A DNA stretch of 64,000 nucleotides from Hyphomicrobiales bacterium (lineage in GTDB: Bacteria; Pseudomonadota; Alphaproteobacteria; Rhizobiales; Rhizobiaceae): the NCBI GenBank assembly GCA_900472925.1, contig UCJU01000007.1:248001-312000 (forward strand), written 5' to 3'. The position numbers were made by a program, and so were the translations under genes. Positions within the stretch are counted from its first letter, which is position 1. Each line of letters starts with the position of its first letter. The notes under the pieces were generated by a model. The model saw nothing but the letters and a program-made list of their open reading frames with translations. It was not told the origin of the DNA and made no database searches. Below are positions 59,653 through 64,000 of this stretch, piece after piece.

Positions 59653-60501
59653 TCAGCCTTTGAGACCGGTCATGGTGATGCCTTCGACAAAGCGCTTCTG
59701 GGCAGTCAGAAAGGCGATGACGAGGGGAAGGGTGATAATCAGAGTTGCCGCCATCAGCGCGCCATAGTCATCTCCGGCTTCTGCTGCTCGGAAGTAGAGC
59801 AGGCCGAGCGGCGGTGTTGCGTAGGCTTGGTTGGTCACGACGATCAGTGGCCAGAACAGGTCGTTCCAGTGGGCGACGACCGAGAAAATCGCAAACGCCG
59901 TGACCGCTGGCCAGGCATTGGGCAGGATGACACGGGCGACGATGCCCGCCTCGCTCATACCATCCAGCCGGGCTGCATGGATGAGATCATCCGGCATGGC
60001 GCGGAAGAACTGCAGGAACAGGAAGATCGCAAACGCGGAGATCGAGAAGGGAGCGACCAGCGCCATGTAGCTGTTGAGCACAGACATGCGATCGAAGGCG
60101 ACATAGAGCGGCAGGGCGGTTGCGTGGATCGGCACCAGAAGACCAAGCATGACCATCATCATTAACGCACGTGCCGCCTTGAATTTCAGCTTTGCCATGG
60201 CGTAGGCGCAGGGAACAGCGACGATGACCTGAATGAAAAGAATGAGTGTGCAGACGATGGCGCCGTTCATCAGCAGATGCGGCATGGATACCCGCGTCAT
60301 GGCCTTGGTGAAGTTGGCCATGTAGCTCCATGTCTGCGGAATGAGGGAGAGAGACGAGGAAAAAATCTCGCTCTGCGCCTTGCCCGCTGTCGAAATCATG
60401 AAGATGTAAGGCGACAAGAAGATAAGCGCGCCAATCGTCAGAATGGAAAGGCGGATCACGCGGCCCAATGTCATGGGTGGGATGATTGCGGACTGCGTCA
60501 T
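59653..60501 (-). CDS. CUT1 ABC transporter permease (UgpE/MalG-like)
   Basis: This 282-residue membrane permease has six helices and a C-terminal contact loop HAARLDGMSEAGIVARVILP. It matches the UgpE/MalG class that pairs with a UgpA/MalF-type subunit. It overlaps the first permease gene by four bases and is followed after 46 bases by the binding-protein gene. Confidence 0.9.
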   Translation of the reverse strand: MTQSAIIPPMTLGRVIRLSILTIGALIFLSPYIFMISTAGKAQSEIFSSSLSLIPQTWSYMANFTKAMTRVSMPHLLMNGAIVCTLILFIQVIVAVPCAYAMAKLKFKAARALMMMVMLGLLVPIHATALPLYVAFDRMSVLNSYMALVAPFSISAFAIFLFLQFFRAMPDDLIHAARLDGMSEAGIVARVILPNAWPAVTAFAIFSVVAHWNDLFWPLIVVTNQAYATPPLGLLYFRAAEAGDDYGALMAATLIITLPLVIAFLTAQKRFVEGITMTGLKG

Positions 60502-61430
60502 GAGTAATGTACCTTGCGGTCAAGAACGCGGTACTGGAGGAACATAAGGACCACGAGAATGGCGAGGAAGATTACCGTCATGGCCGAGGCGTAACCAACG
60601 CGCAGATAGACGAAGCCTTCCTGATAGATTGTAAAAAGCAGGACCTCGGACGCCTTGTTCGGCCCACCCTCGGTCAGTGCCTTGACGGTTTCGAACACCT
60701 TCACCGAGTTGATGATGCTGATGGTGACGACAAACAGCGTGGTCGGCCCCAGCATCGGCCATGTGACCAGACGAAAACGCTCAAAACCGGATCGGACGCC
60801 GTCCATTTCTGCTGCGGCATAGAGATCGCGCGGAATGGCGGTAAGGCCAGCCAGAAACAGCACCATGTTGAAGCCGACCGATTGCCAGATGCCGATGATG
60901 GCAAGGCTTGGCAGAACCGAGCTCGACGAACCGAGCCAGTTGGGACCGGCGATGCCAAAAAAGGCCAGCATCATGTTCACCGGGCCGATGCTCGGATGCA
61001 GCATATATTGCCAGACGGTGGCCATCGCCACGAGCAGCGAGGCAACCGGCAGGAAGTAAACGGTGCGAAAAAATGCCTTCGCCCGCGGCTCAGCCTCGAT
61101 CAGCATCGCAATGCCAAGGCCGATGAAGATGGAAAACGGCGTGACGATGGCAGTATAGACAACCGTGTTCCACAGTGACTTGCGGAAGGTCCGGTCGCTG
61201 AAGAGTTCAGCATAGTTTTCGAAGCCGACAAACCGGAACCCGGAGTAACCAAGTTCGAAGTCGGTAAAGCCCAGCACGATGACGGCCAGCGTAGGGATGA
61301 TGATGAACAGCAGCATCAATGTAATGGCCGGGGCGGCGAGTAGCCACGCTGTGCGGCTTTCGCGTCGTGCGGCGATCTGTTGCTGCGTTGGTGCAGAAAC
61401 AGTGAAGACGGATGCGGTCATGTCAGCCAT
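60498..61430 (-). CDS. CUT1 ABC transporter permease (UgpA/MalF-like)
   Basis: This permease is 310 residues from the ATG at 61430, with six helices and contact loop AAAEMDGVRSGFERFRLVTWP. GGAG seven bases before this ATG and overlap of eight bases with the ATPase gene support this start over an N-terminal extension to 61547. It pairs with the UgpE-like permease. Confidence 0.9.
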   Translation of the reverse strand: MADMTASVFTVSAPTQQQIAARRESRTAWLLAAPAITLMLLFIIIPTLAVIVLGFTDFELGYSGFRFVGFENYAELFSDRTFRKSLWNTVVYTAIVTPFSIFIGLGIAMLIEAEPRAKAFFRTVYFLPVASLLVAMATVWQYMLHPSIGPVNMMLAFFGIAGPNWLGSSSSVLPSLAIIGIWQSVGFNMVLFLAGLTAIPRDLYAAAEMDGVRSGFERFRLVTWPMLGPTTLFVVTISIINSVKVFETVKALTEGGPNKASEVLLFTIYQEGFVYLRVGYASAMTVIFLAILVVLMFLQYRVLDRKVHYS

Positions 61431-62583
61431 GAAGCAGCTCCGGGGCGCCGACGACGGATATCTGTGTCGTGATACGCTCGCCCGCTTTGGCAAACAGCAT
61501 GGCCTTGTCAGGCTCGATCGCCAGATGGACCGGCCTGCCGGGGCCAAGATCGGCTGCGGCGGAAGGCGTGAGCTTCACGACCACTGTTTCGCCCATGCCG
61601 TTCAGGCGCGCAAAGAGAATGACTTCCGAACCGAGGAATTCAAGGCGTTCCACGGTCGCTGCCATCGTATCTCTGGATTGCGATGCCAATGATACGAATT
61701 CCGGGCGAATACCGACGGTGACATCATCGCCGTGAGACAGGCTGGAGGCCGCGATGGTTATGCCACCGAATTGCACCATGCCATTGGCCGTTGCTTTAGT
61801 CGGCAGAAGATTGATGCGAGGCTGGCCAATGAACCGGGCAACCTCGATATGCGAGGGGTCGTCGTAGATAACCTGTGGCGTTGCAAGCTGCAAAAGCCTG
61901 CCGCCGATCATCACCGCCACGCGGCTTGCCATGGACAGCGCTTCGGACTGGTCGTGGGTGACATAGAGTGCAGGAACACCGGATTTGCGATGCAGCTCGA
62001 CGATTTCGCCGCGTGCATGCACACGCAGGTTCGCATCGAGGTTGGACAGCGGCTCATCCATCAGAAACAAGGCCGGATGGCGAACCATTGCACGGGCCAG
62101 AGCCACACGCTGGCGTTGGCCACCGGACATCCGTCCGGGCTTGCGATCCAGCAGATGCCCGATCTTCAGGGATGCGGCCATGGCCTCGACTTCGCTCAAG
62201 ATGCCTTGGCGGATGGCTTTTTGACCGGGCATAAGGTTGCCAATGATTGGCAGACGCTGGGTCGCGGTCAGGCGACGCATGGCGAGCGGCACGGCTATGT
62301 TCTGGCCAGCCGTCAGATGCGGATAGAGCGCGTAGGACTGGAACACCATGGCGATGTTGCGGTCTGCGGCTGTCAATTTCGACAGTGTCTTCCCGGCAAG
62401 GCTGATCTCGCCGCTATCGGCATGTTCCAGACCCGCAACAATGCGAAGAAGCGTGCTCTTGCCGCAGCCGGAAGGGCCGACCAGCGCGATGAATTCACCC
62501 GGCTCGGCTTCAAGGCTGACACCTTTGAGAATATCGTTCGAGCCGAAAGACTTTGTAATGTTGGCGAGAGAAAGCACGCTCAT
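61423..62583 (-). CDS. CUT1 ABC transporter ATPase (UgpC/MalK-like)
   Basis: This 386-residue ATPase has Walker [19 protein letters not shown]-loop VFQSYALYPHL, signature [16 protein letters not shown], Walker [18 protein letters not shown]-loop VTHDQSEALSM, and a TOBE domain with GIRPEFV near the C-terminus. It drives the two permeases encoded downstream and is coupled to the phosphoesterase gene by a four-base overlap. Confidence 0.92.
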   Translation of the reverse strand: MSVLSLANITKSFGSNDILKGVSLEAEPGEFIALVGPSGCGKSTLLRIVAGLEHADSGEISLAGKTLSKLTAADRNIAMVFQSYALYPHLTAGQNIAVPLAMRRLTATQRLPIIGNLMPGQKAIRQGILSEVEAMAASLKIGHLLDRKPGRMSGGQRQRVALARAMVRHPALFLMDEPLSNLDANLRVHARGEIVELHRKSGVPALYVTHDQSEALSMASRVAVMIGGRLLQLATPQVIYDDPSHIEVARFIGQPRINLLPTKATANGMVQFGGITIAASSLSHGDDVTVGIRPEFVSLASQSRDTMAATVERLEFLGSEVILFARLNGMGETVVVKLTPSAAADLGPGRPVHLAIEPDKAMLFAKAGERITTQISVVGAPELLHG

Positions 62584-63410
62584 TCAGCAGCTTCCTTCTT
62601 TTTAAGAGCAGAGGGATAAACCTCGGCCACAACATCATCGAGATAATAAGGCTTCAGCCCATCCACGGACACCAGCTGGCTCTCCACCGTCTCACCAAGA
62701 TTGTGAATGGCGGCACCAACCAGACGAGAGCCCGGCATTTCCCGTTCCATTTCGCCCAGAATGAAGGAGGATGGCGGCGCCCAGACGAGGCTTGTGTTTT
62801 TGTAGTGGCCGATCCAGCTCCAGTGCAGGTGACCAGACCCGACCAGAGCGACGTCATGTTTGGCAATCAATTCGAGAAGGCGCATGCGCGGCGCGAACGG
62901 CGCGCTCCAATACCCCGCCTCCGGCTCGTTGGCATCATCGACGAAGAGTGGCTTATGCGTGAAGATTGCCACGCGGCGACTGTCACGGCTCTCGAGCGTT
63001 TCTTGCAGCCAGCGTTCCTGTGCTTCTTCTTCCTCACCGCCCAGACCGAACAAAAGACTGTTAAGACCGATGATGCGCCAAATGTCTGTGTCTTCGAACC
63101 AGTAATCCGGGCCAACAAGGCGGCGCCAACGCTCAAGACGCTCGGCATTGACGGGCTGAGCCGAACCCTGAAAATGGCCGACATCGTGGTTGCCCGGCAC
63201 GATCACCACCGGCATCGACAATTGCCGCATCATGTCCATGGCAAATTCAATGTCGTCTTCGAAGTTCGCGCCATCGACGCTCAGATCACCGGTGTGAACG
63301 ACCAGATGCGGCTTTTCACTCTCGATCCAGCGAACGAGCGGCTCCCAATTGTCGTTGAAATGCGACTTGCTGGGGCTGAGATGGGTGTCGGTGATCTGAA
63401 CGATTTTCAA
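62580..63410 (-). CDS. Calcineurin-like metallophosphoesterase leading a Ugp-like operon
   Basis: This is a 276-residue binuclear-metal phosphoesterase. All family motifs are present: DTH (ITDTHLS), GD (HTGDLSVDG), GNHD (PGNHDVG), the H of FTHKPLF and GHLH (GSGHLHWSW). There is no signal peptide, so it acts in the cytoplasm, possibly splitting phosphodiesters brought in by the importer it leads. The start is TTG at 63410 with GGAG seven bases upstream, giving MKIVQITDTHLS, the normal family opening; an upstream frame to 63458 lacks similarity. Pho-box-like repeats precede the operon. Confidence 0.9.
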   Translation of the reverse strand: MKIVQITDTHLSPSKSHFNDNWEPLVRWIESEKPHLVVHTGDLSVDGANFEDDIEFAMDMMRQLSMPVVIVPGNHDVGHFQGSAQPVNAERLERWRRLVGPDYWFEDTDIWRIIGLNSLLFGLGGEEEEAQERWLQETLESRDSRRVAIFTHKPLFVDDANEPEAGYWSAPFAPRMRLLELIAKHDVALVGSGHLHWSWIGHYKNTSLVWAPPSSFILGEMEREMPGSRLVGAAIHNLGETVESQLVSVDGLKPYYLDDVVAEVYPSALKKKEAAE

Positions 63411-63827
63411 AACGAAACTCCGGTCACTTGGTTTTCCGGAGACTGCCTCGAAGCGCAACCCGGCTGGTGTTGCCGCGGTTTTTAGTCGTTGATCATGTCA
63501 GTATGGTTACAGTTTTTGTCAGTGTTTTTTCAGTTTTGTTGCAAAACCCTCACAAATGCTGCGAGAACGATATTAGCCGACTGCGCCCAAGCCATCACCT
63601 CTACAATGCCCAGTTCGTGTGATGACCCGTCGCAAAGAGATTTGTCGCATCTAGGACACTTCTTTCTTTGGTTGAACTGTGAGCGCCATATCTCAGTCCG
63701 AAACGTTAGCGTATCTGCCACGTGCCGGCTGTTTTGGGTCGGTCGCCACGCTCAGACTTTTCGGGGCATGACCTAAGTCAATAGTCCGCAACGGTGCGAT
63801 GAACGACGTCGCTTTCAAAGCCTATGT
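63411..63827. other. Intergenic region upstream of the metallophosphoesterase operon
   Basis: These 417 bases carry the promoter of the operon and Pho-box-like repeats (63491-63533). No convincing gene is present. Towards 63828 it borders an insertion-sequence end. Confidence 0.5.
63491..63533 (-). promoter_or_regulatory. Pho-box-like direct repeats upstream of the phosphoesterase operon
   Basis: On the minus strand four CTG-starting units (CTGAAAA, CTGACAA, CTGTAAC, CTGACAT) follow at spacings of 11, 10 and 11 bases. The last pair, CTGTAAC-CATA-CTGACAT, matches 11 of 14 positions of the CTGTCAT-N4-CTGTCAT PhoB box. They lie about 80-125 bases before the TTG start. Confidence 0.5.
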
Positions 63828-64000
63828 CTAGGACACGGACTCACTAGCTAATGGAATCGATATCCTCGTCGCGGCAAGCTTGAGAGCCGCGAGATAGTTG
63901 TCGGCACGCCGGTCGTATCGCGTCGCAAGGCCTCGCATCTGCTTGATACGGTTGAAGAACCGTTCCACGAGATTGCGCTGACGGGTATTGTTCGGCAAAA
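63828..64000 (-). mobile_element. 3' end of an IS5-family (IS427-group-like) transposase
   Basis: On the minus strand the frame entering from the window edge reads through NNTRQRNLVERFFNRIKQMR and then GLATRYDRRADNYLAALKLA, ending at a TAG at 63828-63830. The VERFFNRIKQMRG and YDRRADNYLA motifs are typical of the last part of IS5-family DDE transposases common in rhizobia. Only 57 codons are visible; the element continues past position 64000. Its left inverted repeat cannot be fixed here; the TGAGTCCGTGTCCTAG stretch at the stop codon is a candidate terminus. Confidence 0.85.

Noticed and set aside
63530..63721. Minus-strand open frame of 63 codons with a CPRC...C pattern upstream of the phosphoesterase gene
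   Set aside because: GTG start without a ribosome-binding site, overlaps the Pho-box-like repeats, and the cysteine spacing does not complete a recognisable zinc motif.
63489..63776. Plus-strand open frame of 95 codons at the window end
   Set aside because: Lies antisense over the promoter region, no similarity recognised and no ribosome-binding site.

Overview
The window looks like chromosomal or megaplasmid DNA of a Rhizobiaceae alphaproteobacterium, most like Agrobacterium/Rhizobium. The evidence is moderate-high GC, dense operons with ATGA overlaps, very many ABC importers (five complete sets plus a Pi carrier), Pao-type aldehyde oxidoreductase, alphaproteobacterial-style LacI/LysR/TetR regulators, and an IS5-family transposase end of the rhizobial type. 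No tRNA, rRNA, CRISPR array or prophage is visible.

Layout. 1-5.4 kb: a small-molecule kinase (APH fold) and a class III PLP enzyme, then a LysR regulator diverging from pdxA2 plus an uncharacterised TIM-barrel gene, with an apparent remnant of a four-carbon acid sugar kinase just upstream of pdxA2. 5.4-9 kb: a membrane EAL phosphodiesterase and a chemoreceptor with a CheR-docking tail. 9.3-20 kb: a LacI regulator divergent from an eight-gene run that joins an Afu-type (sugar-phosphate or iron) importer, an inositol-monophosphatase-family enzyme and ugpBAEC. 20.2-24.7 kb: the end of lysine catabolism via 2-oxoadipate and D-2-hydroxyglutarate (hglS, FAD dehydrogenase, amaB). 24.8-30.6 kb: a TetR regulator with a perfect operator palindrome and a molybdenum aldehyde oxidoreductase (XdhC-family factor, paoABC).

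30.6-32.7 kb: DUF1206 membrane protein, RNase HI, cupin. 32.7-40.4 kb: a ribose-type ABC importer with a lactonase, divergent from a soluble GAF histidine kinase and LuxR-type response regulator. 40.4-47.6 kb: a lipoprotein hydrolase and a TetR-controlled RND pump with two adaptors (TriABC-like layout). 47.7-49.2 kb: FGGY sugar kinase. 49.2-55.1 kb: polar amino-acid ABC importer, MmgE/PrpD protein and FMN monooxygenase, a set resembling the Bacillus yxe operon for S-(2-succino)cysteine. 55.3-56.9 kb: PiT phosphate carrier. 57.3-63.4 kb: LacI regulator convergent with a second Ugp-like importer led by a metallophosphoesterase, preceded by Pho-box-like repeats. 63.8-64 kb: the 3' end of an IS5-family transposase.

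Taken together the window is a nutrient-scavenging region. Several units point to organic phosphate (Afu-IMPase-Ugp, metallophosphoesterase-Ugp, PiT). Others point to amino acids, organosulfur compounds, sugars and aldehydes. Substrate assignments are inferences from family and neighbourhood unless stated otherwise.
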